Assembly (NCBI GenBank): GCA_051002015.1
Contig: JBPCMS010000019.1
Span: 1-64,000 of the forward strand
Origin: JACDBE01 sp051002015
GTDB lineage: Bacteria; Actinomycetota; Acidimicrobiia; Spongiisociales; UBA5794
Direction of reading: 5' to 3'
Length of the DNA: 64,000 nucleotides
The notes under the pieces were generated by a model. That model made no database searches, was not told the DNA's origin, and was given only the letters and a program-made list of their open reading frames with translations. Below, piece after piece: positions 31,960 to 38,729 of the stretch (position 1 is the first letter of the stretch; every line of letters begins with the position of its first letter). Position numbers and translations under genes: made by a program.

Positions 31960-33453
31960 ATGCGGCTGGAGAACCTGACGGCAGGCATGCCCATCGTCTA
32001 TGGGGGAGACCGGGTCATCATGGTCGACGAGGCGCTGGCCGCCGCCTTCTCTCCGGGGGATCGTCTCGTCGTGGTCCAGACCAACGGAGACCTCCTCCAC
32101 ATCCCGGCTGCGGTTCACGCCACCGTCACCACCGCCGTCGACGCCGCGGTGGCGGCCTTCGACCGGATGGGCACGGTGACCGACAACCAGATCACCCGCT
32201 TCTTCGGGGCCTTCGCCGATCTGATCGCCGGCGAGGACAGCTTCGCCCCGGTCGCCGCCGCCAACGAGGCCGACGTCGCCTCGGCGAGGGAGCGGGGACG
32301 CTCGGTAACCCGGCTGGTCCTGTCCGACACGATGCGCGCCGGCATGGTGGATGGGCTGCGGGGCTGGGCGAAAGCGTCGTCCGGCCGCAACGCCGTGGTG
32401 GAGACGATCGATCATCCCGGCTGGCGGGTCGATCTGGTGCAGGCCGGGCTCGGCGTGGTCGGGTTCGTCTTCGAGGGCAGGCCCAACGTGTTCGCCGACG
32501 GCGCCGGGGTGCTGCGCTCGGGCAACACCATGGTGTTCCGCATCGGGTCCGACGCCCTGGGCACCGCCGAGGCCATCGTCGAGCACGCCCTCGATCCCGC
32601 CCTCGCCGCCTCTGACCTTCCGCCGGGAGCGGTGTCGCTGGTGGCCAGCCCCGAGCGCTCCGCCGGTTGGGCCCTGTTCTCGGACCGGCGCCTGGCGTTG
32701 GCAGTGGCTCGCGGCTCGGGCCCGGCCGTTGCCCAGCTGGGGGCGGTGGCTCGGCAGGCAGGGGTGCCGGTCAGCCTTCACGGGACCGGGGGGGCGTGGA
32801 TCGTCGCCTCCGAGCACGCCGACCCCGACATGTTCGCCTCCGTGGTGGTCCGATCGCTCGACCGCAAGGTGTGCAACACCCTCAACACCTGCTGCGTGAT
32901 CGCCAGCGCCGCCGACGAGCTGGTGCCTCGCTTCCTCGATGCCCTGGACGAGGCGGGTAGGCGGCGGGGCACCGTGGCCAAGCTCCACGTAGCCGAGGGC
33001 AGCGAAGGGATGATCCCGGAGCCGTGGTTCGCCCCTGCCCGCATCGCCCGGGCCGAGGGCCAGGTCGACGAGCCGCGCACCGAGGTGCTGCCGGTCGACC
33101 GGCTCGGCCACGAATGGGAGTGGGAGGACAGTCCCGAGGTCTCGCTGGTCATCGTCCCCGACCTGGCCACCGCGGTTCGTCTGTTCAACGAGCAGAGCCC
33201 GCGGTTCATCGCCAGCCTGGTGTCGACCGACGAGGGCGAGCAGCAGCGGTTCTTCGACACCATCGACGCTCCCTTCGTGGGTAACGGGTTCACCCGCTGG
33301 GTGGACGGGCAGTACGCCCTCGATCGGCCCGAGCTCGGTCTGGCCAACTGGCAGTCGGGTCGGCTGCTCGGCCGGGGAGGGATCCTCAGCGGTGACTCGG
33401 TCTTCACGGTGCGGACCAGGGTCACCCAAAGCGACCAGGACGTCTCCCGCTAG
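31960..33453 (+). CDS. ProA-like glutamate-5-semialdehyde dehydrogenase, divergent
   Basis: A 497-residue aldehyde-dehydrogenase-superfamily protein closest to gamma-glutamyl phosphate reductase. ProA-like blocks are LGVVGFVFEGRPNVFADGA (about 164-182) with LRSGNTMVFRIGSDAL, and a catalytic cysteine C305 in RKVCNTLN. It is about 80 residues longer than typical ProA, mostly as an unmatched N-terminal extension (about 1-75), and the usual ProA substrate segments are altered (RGSGPAVAQL, LHGTGGAW). Its place near proB suggests it supplies ProA activity, but a related phosphate-reductase activity is possible. A TAGCGT hexamer at 31948-31953 precedes the ATG by six bases; GTG at 31957 is an alternative start. 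Confidence 0.75.
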   Translation: MRLENLTAGMPIVYGGDRVIMVDEALAAAFSPGDRLVVVQTNGDLLHIPAAVHATVTTAVDAAVAAFDRMGTVTDNQITRFFGAFADLIAGEDSFAPVAAANEADVASARERGRSVTRLVLSDTMRAGMVDGLRGWAKASSGRNAVVETIDHPGWRVDLVQAGLGVVGFVFEGRPNVFADGAGVLRSGNTMVFRIGSDALGTAEAIVEHALDPALAASDLPPGAVSLVASPERSAGWALFSDRRLALAVARGSGPAVAQLGAVARQAGVPVSLHGTGGAWIVASEHADPDMFASVVVRSLDRKVCNTLNTCCVIASAADELVPRFLDALDEAGRRRGTVAKLHVAEGSEGMIPEPWFAPARIARAEGQVDEPRTEVLPVDRLGHEWEWEDSPEVSLVIVPDLATAVRLFNEQSPRFIASLVSTDEGEQQRFFDTIDAPFVGNGFTRWVDGQYALDRPELGLANWQSGRLLGRGGILSGDSVFTVRTRVTQSDQDVSR

Positions 33454-33477
33454 CCGCTCTCGGGGCGTCCGGTCTGC

Positions 33478-33620
33478 TCTCGGAGCCGAACTTTGAGCGC
33501 CTCACTCTGCTGGACGGTGTTATTCGCTCAAGGTTGGGGTGGGTCGGGGTCTCGGGGCCGAACTTTGAGCGCCTCACCCTGCTGAGCGGTGTCATTCGCT
33601 CAAAGTTCGGGTGGCGCGGG
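33478..33620. repeat. Pair of 72-bp hairpin repeats between the ProA-like gene and moxR
   Basis: Two head-to-tail copies with a 72-bp period start at 33478 and 33550. Each contains complementary arms: in copy 2 GAACTTTGAGCG (33560-33571) pairs perfectly with CGCTCAAAGTTC (33597-33608); in copy 1 AACTTTGAGCG (33489-33499) pairs with CGCTCAAGGTT (33525-33535) with one G-T pair. The loops (about 25 bases) are partly conserved. The start CCGAACTT and the end of the unit resemble the three repeats at 59830-60029, which share the 72-bp spacing. Confidence 0.8.
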
Positions 33621-33690
33621 ATCGCGGCTCGACCTCCCCCTGATCTCCTCCTGATTTCCGGCCCGCGGCGGTGGCGGCGAGAATGCCGCG

Positions 33691-34563
33691 ATGTCCTTCA
33701 CCGATGTCGCCGCGACGGCCGACGCCCTGCAGCGGTCCGGGTATCTCACCGACGACCGCATCGCCCAGGTCGTCTTCCTCGCCGATCGGCTGGGCAAGCC
33801 GATCCTGGCCGAGGGCCCCGCCGGGGTGGGCAAGACGTCGCTGGCGGTGGCGGTCGCTGCCGCCACCGGTCGACGGCTGGTCCGGCTCCAGTGTTACGAG
33901 GGTCTCGACGAGGCCAAGGCGCTCTACGAGTGGAACTACCACAAGCAGCTGCTCCGGCTGCAGGCAGACGAGGGCCGGCGGTGGGACGAGCTCGAGGGCG
34001 ACATCTTCACCGAGGACTTCCTGCTCACCCGGCCGTTGCTCGAGGCGATCAGAAGCCCGGAGCCGGTCGTTCTGCTCATCGACGAGGTCGATCGGGTCGA
34101 GATCGAGAGCGAGGCGCTGTTGCTCGAGGTGCTCGACACCTTCCAGGTGACGATCCCCGAGCTGGGTACGGTCACGGCGACATCACGCCCGTTCGTGGTA
34201 CTGACCTCGAACAACACCCGGGAACTGTCCGAGGCGCTGAAGCGGCGCTGCCTCTTCCTGCACATCGACTATCCGGATGTCGACCGGGAGCGGGAGATCC
34301 TGCTGACCAGGGTGGAAGGGCTCCCCGAGCGGCTCGCCTCCCGCATCGCCGAGGTGGTCCGCTCCATCCGCGGCGTCCAGCTCCGCAAGTCGCCATCGAT
34401 CAGCGAGAGCATCGACTGGGCGCGGACGCTCATCGCTCTGGCGGTCACCGAGGTCGACGGTGCCGTCACGGACGACACCCTGCACGTTCTGCTCAAGTAC
34501 CAGTCCGACATCGACAAGGTGCGCCGTCAGCTCGACCTCACGTCGTTCGGCTCGGCCGGGTAG
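33691..34563 (+). CDS. MoxR-type AAA ATPase
   Basis: A 290-residue AAA+ ATPase of the MoxR group, thought to act as a chaperone that inserts cofactors or matures partner complexes. Walker A is GPAGVGKTS at residues 42-50, Walker B VVLLIDEVDR near 130, sensor-1 VVLTSNNTRELSEALKRRC near 170-188. The next gene, six bases downstream, encodes a VWA-domain protein, the standard MoxR partner. In aerobic actinobacteria such pairs are often next to CO/xanthine dehydrogenase genes (CoxD/CoxE), but none are seen here. GAGAAT precedes the ATG by six bases, a possible leaderless promoter. Confidence 0.9.
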   Translation: MSFTDVAATADALQRSGYLTDDRIAQVVFLADRLGKPILAEGPAGVGKTSLAVAVAAATGRRLVRLQCYEGLDEAKALYEWNYHKQLLRLQADEGRRWDELEGDIFTEDFLLTRPLLEAIRSPEPVVLLIDEVDRVEIESEALLLEVLDTFQVTIPELGTVTATSRPFVVLTSNNTRELSEALKRRCLFLHIDYPDVDREREILLTRVEGLPERLASRIAEVVRSIRGVQLRKSPSISESIDWARTLIALAVTEVDGAVTDDTLHVLLKYQSDIDKVRRQLDLTSFGSAG

Positions 34564-34569
34564 CCGGCG

Positions 34570-36015
34570 GTGCTCAAGTCGCTGGCGAATTTCGCCGCCG
34601 AGCTCAGAACCACCGGGATCCCGGTCTCGATGGTCGAGGTCATGGACGCGGTGGCCGCCATCGACCATGTCGACCTGGGCAACCGGGAGGCCGTGCGGAC
34701 CGCGCTTGGCGCCACGATGGTCAAGACCGCCCGTCACCGCCGCACCTTCGACGTCGCCTTCGACGTTTTCTTCGGGCTCGCCGCCGCCCCGTTCGGCGCC
34801 GGTGAGACGACCGACCAGATGGCGATCACCCTCCCGCCCGCCGCAGGGGGCGGGACCGGCGTGGGGTCTGGAGGGGATCTCGACGAACTGGTCGAGGCGA
34901 TGGTGGCGGCGCTGCGCTCCGGCGACCGCGAGCAGCTGCTCCGGTTGGTGCGGATCGCGGTCGACCGCTTCTCCGTCTTCCAGCCCGGCCGCCCGGTCGG
35001 GGGACGCCACTACCTCTACCGGGTGATGAACCGTCTCGACACCCACCGGCTGCGTCTGCTGTTGGGCACCCCGGCCGAGGACGAGGCAGGTGATGAGGAC
35101 GTGTTCAACCGGCGGCGCGCCGATATCCTCTCCGACGATCAGATCGACCAGATCCGCGCCGCCGTCCATGACGAGATCATGCGCCGGCTGGTGGCGGACC
35201 GGGGGAGCGAGGCCGTGGCTCGCACCCTGCGGGCCCCGCTCGTCGAGGACATCGATCTCATGCACGCCACCCGCGAAGAGCTGGCGGAGATCGGTGCCAG
35301 GATCGCCCCGCTGGCGCGCAGGCTCGCCTCCAGGCTTTCGGCGCGGCGACGCCACGGGCGCCGGGGTCGACTCGACGTGCGTCGCACCATCCGCCGGTCG
35401 CTCGCCCACGGTGGCGCCCTGGTGGACCCGCGGTGGAAGCCGCGACGGATCGCCAAGCCGGAACTGGTGATCCTGTGCGACGTGTCCGGCTCGATGGCCA
35501 CCTTCGCCCGCTTCACCATGCAGCTCACCTACGCCATCGCCCACCAGTTCTCGAATGTCCGCACGTTCGCCTTCGTCGACGGCATCGACGAGGTCACCCG
35601 CTTCTTCGGACCCGGCACCGACTTCGACGAGGCCATGCAACATGTGGCGGCGAGCGCCGAGGTGATCCACCGTGACGGGCACAGCGACTACGGGGTGGCG
35701 TTGGGTCGCTTCGCCGACCGGTTTACCGATGCGGTGACCCCGCGATCAACGGTGATCATCACCGGCGATGCCAGGAACAACTACCGGGACTCCGGGGTGA
35801 CGGTGCTCGCCTCCATCGCCGATCGGGCCCGGGCGGTGCACTGGCTCAATCCAGAGGCGAGTCGCTACTGGGACACCGGGGATTCGATCATGGCGACGTT
35901 CGCCGCGGTCTGCGACAGCGTCCACGAAGTCCGGACGCTCCGCCAACTCGAGCGCTTCGTGGAACGGGTAGCCCTGGAGCGCGCCCACCTGGGTCGGCGG
36001 ATCGCGGTCCGGTAG
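34570..36015 (+). CDS. VWA domain-containing protein (CoxE-like)
   Basis: A 481-residue protein with a C-terminal von Willebrand A domain from about residue 298. The MIDAS metal site begins DVSGSM with D304, S306 and S308, and further acidic positions follow in FDEAMQHV. The N-terminal 280 residues are helical and charged, containing LANFAAELRTTGIPVSMVEV at the start, the CoxE/YehP-like pattern. The start is a GTG at 34570, six bases after the moxR stop. It is presumed to work with the MoxR ATPase on an unknown client; the client is not visible in this window. Confidence 0.87.
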   Translation: MLKSLANFAAELRTTGIPVSMVEVMDAVAAIDHVDLGNREAVRTALGATMVKTARHRRTFDVAFDVFFGLAAAPFGAGETTDQMAITLPPAAGGGTGVGSGGDLDELVEAMVAALRSGDREQLLRLVRIAVDRFSVFQPGRPVGGRHYLYRVMNRLDTHRLRLLLGTPAEDEAGDEDVFNRRRADILSDDQIDQIRAAVHDEIMRRLVADRGSEAVARTLRAPLVEDIDLMHATREELAEIGARIAPLARRLASRLSARRRHGRRGRLDVRRTIRRSLAHGGALVDPRWKPRRIAKPELVILCDVSGSMATFARFTMQLTYAIAHQFSNVRTFAFVDGIDEVTRFFGPGTDFDEAMQHVAASAEVIHRDGHSDYGVALGRFADRFTDAVTPRSTVIITGDARNNYRDSGVTVLASIADRARAVHWLNPEASRYWDTGDSIMATFAAVCDSVHEVRTLRQLERFVERVALERAHLGRRIAVR

Positions 36016-36115
36016 CGGTCCGGACCACCGGCCCGTCCTCGTTGCACACCGGCCCTCTTCTTCGTGTCACACCCACCGGGTACGGTGCGGATGCGGTGGC
36101 GGGAGAGGAAGGCCA

Positions 36116-36763
36116 ATGCTCTGGTCCCGGCTCGCCGCCGGTGCCGCACTGCTGGTGCCATGGCTCATCACCGCACCGGCTCTCGCCGCCCCGACCTGCA
36201 CCGGGCTGGTGGCGCCGGTCGACGGTCCCGTGCTTCGTGACTTCGCACCGATCGGGCAGTACGCCGGGCACTGGGGAATCGACCTCGGGGCCACGCCGGG
36301 CACGCCGGTGGCCGCCGCCGGGGTCGGCGTGGTCAGCTTCGCCGGTCCCGTCGCCGAGCGGCTCTCGGTCACCGTCGATCACGGTGGCGGCCTCAAGACG
36401 TCATACTCCTACCTCGAGACCATCACCATCACCGCCGGCCGTTCGGTGGTGACGGGTTCCGTTCTCGGCACCTCCGGCACCGACAACGGGCTCGATGCCG
36501 TCCACTTCTCGGTCAGGGTCGACGGCGTCTACGTCGACCCCGAGCCGTGGCTGGGATGTCACCCGCCCGGCTCGGCGGTGTGGCTGACCATCGAGGCCAC
36601 CCTCTCCGCTCCCTATGCTGCGCCGGGTGCGACGCGGCATCCTCGGCGGCACCTTCGACCCGCCCCACCTGGCCCATCTGGTCGCCGCCGAGACCGCATA
36701 CCGTCAACTCGGGCTCGACGTGGTGACGCTGATACCGGCGGGCAGCGCGTGGCAGAAGGCTGA
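36116..36763 (+). CDS. M23-family (LytM-like) peptidase, exported, overlaps nadD
   Basis: A 215-residue protein with an N-terminal signal peptide (about residues 1-24, ending ALAAP) and a LytM/M23 domain at about 30-150. The first zinc motif HWGIDLG is intact, but the usual HxH is reduced to AVHFSVR, so one ligand is missing and it may be a non-catalytic regulator. GAGAGGAAGG supports the ATG at 36116. The last 50 residues, Arg/Pro-rich, are read out of frame through the first 149 bases of nadD; either a real long overlap or a frameshift near base 36600 explains this. Function is likely peptidoglycan-related. Confidence 0.75.
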   Translation: MLWSRLAAGAALLVPWLITAPALAAPTCTGLVAPVDGPVLRDFAPIGQYAGHWGIDLGATPGTPVAAAGVGVVSFAGPVAERLSVTVDHGGGLKTSYSYLETITITAGRSVVTGSVLGTSGTDNGLDAVHFSVRVDGVYVDPEPWLGCHPPGSAVWLTIEATLSAPYAAPGATRHPRRHLRPAPPGPSGRRRDRIPSTRARRGDADTGGQRVAEG

Positions 36764-37205
36764 TCGCCGGGTCAGCGATCCCCACCACCGCATGGCGATG
36801 ACCGAGCTCGGCGTCGACGGCATCGACTACCTCGAAGTCGACGCCCGCGAGGTGCGACGTGCCGGGTCGACGTACACCATCGACACCATCGAATCCTTCG
36901 GTGGCGACGACCTGGTGCTCATCGTCGGGGCGGACGCCGCCGCCGGGGTGCGCACCTGGCACCGCGCCGCCGACCTGCTGACGGGCGTCGCCTTCGCCAT
37001 CATGCCCCGTCCCGGTGTCTCCGTCGACGAGGTCGACACCGCCATCGGTCCCGTCGACATCACCTGGCTGCGCACTCCCGAGCTGGCGATCGCGTCCACC
37101 GAGTTGCGGGCCCGCGTCGCCGGGGGCGACTCGATCCGGTTCCTGGTGACGGACGGCGTGTGGCGATACGTCGACGCCCACCTGCTCTACCGGGGGGCGG
37201 ATTGA
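36615..37205 (+). CDS. nadD: Nicotinate-nucleotide adenylyltransferase
   Basis: A 196-residue nucleotidyltransferase converting nicotinate mononucleotide to deamido-NAD. The N-terminal motif is GILGGTFDPPHLAHL, where the usual HxGH reads HLAH; the C-terminal ISSTxIR motif reads IASTELR. Length and order (before rsfS) are typical. The ATG at 36615 lies inside the preceding M23 frame; a GTG four codons later (VRRGILGG) is an alternative start. It probably depends on translation of the upstream gene or on an internal promoter, as no good ribosome-binding site is seen. Confidence 0.93.
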   Translation: MLRRVRRGILGGTFDPPHLAHLVAAETAYRQLGLDVVTLIPAGSAWQKADRRVSDPHHRMAMTELGVDGIDYLEVDAREVRRAGSTYTIDTIESFGGDDLVLIVGADAAAGVRTWHRAADLLTGVAFAIMPRPGVSVDEVDTAIGPVDITWLRTPELAIASTELRARVAGGDSIRFLVTDGVWRYVDAHLLYRGAD

Positions 37206-37307
37206 GGCCAGAGGCGCGGCAGGGCGCAACGCCTGGCGGCATCGTTCATGTTCCGGTCCCCGAATCTTCTAGGATGACGCCCGTTCACATCCCAAGGGAA
37301 GGTCATC

Positions 37308-37682
37308 ATCAGCGCTGACCATCAAGCCGTCGATGCGGCCAAGACAGCCGCCGCCGCCATCGCCGACAAGAAGGGCACCGCCGTCGCCCTCCTCGATGTC
37401 TCCACGCTGATCGTGCTCACCGACGTATTCGTGATAGGCACCGGTACCTCGAACCGTCACGTCAAGACCCTGGTCGACGAGGTCGAGGCCCAGATGAAGC
37501 AGGCGATCGACCGCAAGCCTCTCCGACGCGAAGGCGTCGAGCACGCCCGTTGGGTGCTACTCGACTATGGCGACATCGTGGTGCACGTCTTCGACGCCGA
37601 GACCAGGGACTACTACGACCTCGAGCGGCTGTGGGCGGACGCACCACGGATAGCCTTCGAGCCGGTCAAGGTCGAGGCCTGA
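37308..37682 (+). CDS. rsfS: Ribosomal silencing factor RsfS, apparent ATC start
   Basis: RsfS binds ribosomal protein L14 and blocks subunit joining during starvation. The frame reads SADHQAVDAAKTAAAAIADK at its start, then LLDVSTLIVLTDVFVIGTGT, VLLDYGDIVVHVF and ETRDYYDLERLW, all conserved. No ATG, GTG or TTG exists between the in-frame TGA at 37275 and the GTG at 37413, which is inside the conserved domain. The best start is ATC at 37308, five bases after the purine-rich AAGGGAAGG (37294-37302), giving 124 residues. A 14-codon frame beginning ATG at 37274 ends at 37318, overlapping this start. A base-call error cannot be excluded. Confidence 0.88.
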   Translation: MSADHQAVDAAKTAAAAIADKKGTAVALLDVSTLIVLTDVFVIGTGTSNRHVKTLVDEVEAQMKQAIDRKPLRREGVEHARWVLLDYGDIVVHVFDAETRDYYDLERLWADAPRIAFEPVKVEA

Positions 37683-37700
37683 TAACATCCCGGGATTCCC

Positions 37701-37773
<73 letters not shown>

Positions 37774-37779
37774 CCGAGA

Positions 37780-37805
37780 CAAAGTCCCAGGACAACGGGG
37801 TTTCT
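37780..37805 (+). terminator. Weak hairpin after tRNA-Ala
   Basis: AAAGTCCC at 37781-37788 can pair with GGGGTTT at 37797-37803 (one bulge, one G-T pair), followed by CTGT. It begins eight bases after the tRNA and may terminate its transcript. The stem is weak and there is no proper T-run. Confidence 0.3.
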
Positions 37806-37894
37806 GTCGGCCGTCGACTCGCCCAGCCGGCCCGACGGTGGCCTTCCATCGCCGGGATCGCCGCCTGCAGACCCACATTGTTACGCTGAGGGGC

Positions 37895-38545
37895 ATGACC
37901 GAGCCGATCACGCCGCGGCAGTTCCACGAGGCCGTCGGCGTCGAGGACTGGCGGGTGCTGTTCGGCGGGGCGTGCGCGCACTTTCGTACCGGGTCGTTCG
38001 CCACGGGCGTCGCGCTCGTGGACGCGATCGGGAAGCTGGCCGACGCTGCGAACCATCACCCCGACGTCGACCTGCGGTACGCCGGTGTGACCGTCCGGCT
38101 GATGACGCATGAAGTCGATGGGCTGAGCCAGCGCGACGTCGAGCTAGCCCGGCAGATCTCGGCGGCGGCGCGCGAGTTGGACGTCCCCGCCGACCCGACC
38201 GCCGTGCAGACGGTTCAGGTCGCGATCGACGCGCTCGTCGGTCCCGGGCTGAGGCCATTCTGGCGCGCCGTGCTCGGGTACGAGGAGTTGGGTGACGAGG
38301 ACCTGATCGACCCCTACGGACGCGGGCCGTCCTTCTGGTTCCAGGAGATGGACGCGCCGCGCCCACAGCGCAATCGCATCCACGTCGACATCTCCGTGCC
38401 GCACGACCAGGCCGAGGCGCGCGTCGCGGCGGCGATCGCCGCCGGCGGCCACCTGGTGACCGACCGGCACGCCCCGAAATGGTGGACACTGGCCGACGCC
38501 GAGGGGAACGAGGTCGACGTGGCCACCTGGATGGGCCGCGACTGA
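37895..38545 (+). CDS. Pterin-4a-carbinolamine dehydratase / VOC domain fusion
   Basis: A 216-residue two-domain protein. Residues 1 to about 97 match pterin-4a-carbinolamine dehydratase, with the family block HHPDVDLRYAGVTVRLMTHE and then GLSQRDVELARQI; the H-H-P-D motif needed for dehydration is intact. Residues about 105-216 form a glyoxalase/VOC-like domain (FWRAVLGYEEL, FWFQEMD, HVDISVPHDQAEARV, TLADAEGNEVDV). Such fusions are known in actinobacteria; the substrate is unclear. TACGCT at 37882-37887 lies seven bases before the ATG. Codon choice uses more GCG and CGC than its neighbours, and it follows a tRNA gene, a mild hint of acquisition. Confidence 0.85.
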   Translation: MTEPITPRQFHEAVGVEDWRVLFGGACAHFRTGSFATGVALVDAIGKLADAANHHPDVDLRYAGVTVRLMTHEVDGLSQRDVELARQISAAARELDVPADPTAVQTVQVAIDALVGPGLRPFWRAVLGYEELGDEDLIDPYGRGPSFWFQEMDAPRPQRNRIHVDISVPHDQAEARVAAAIAAGGHLVTDRHAPKWWTLADAEGNEVDVATWMGRD

Positions 38546-38729
38546 GCGTATCTGCCCTGCAACGGTCAGTGTGGGGGAGATGCTCGGGTAGTCGTCAGAT
38601 GCTTCTCTCACGGTCGGGTCAACGTGTTGAAGACCATGTAATGCTCGAGCCCGCCAACCCGGGCGAACCCGACGGCCGGCCGTGCCGACCGGCGTCCCGA
38701 TTACCCTTCGCCGCCCCTCCCGAGACCAT

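Noticed and set aside
33478..33620. 72-bp repeats considered as CRISPR or attachment sites
   Set aside because: Only two copies, imperfect, with internal inverted arms and no cas genes, integrase or tRNA nearby.
38546..38729. T-box riboswitch upstream of leuS
   Set aside because: No TGGNACCGCG-type sequence, specifier loop or terminator was found; the same check before valS and glyS was negative.
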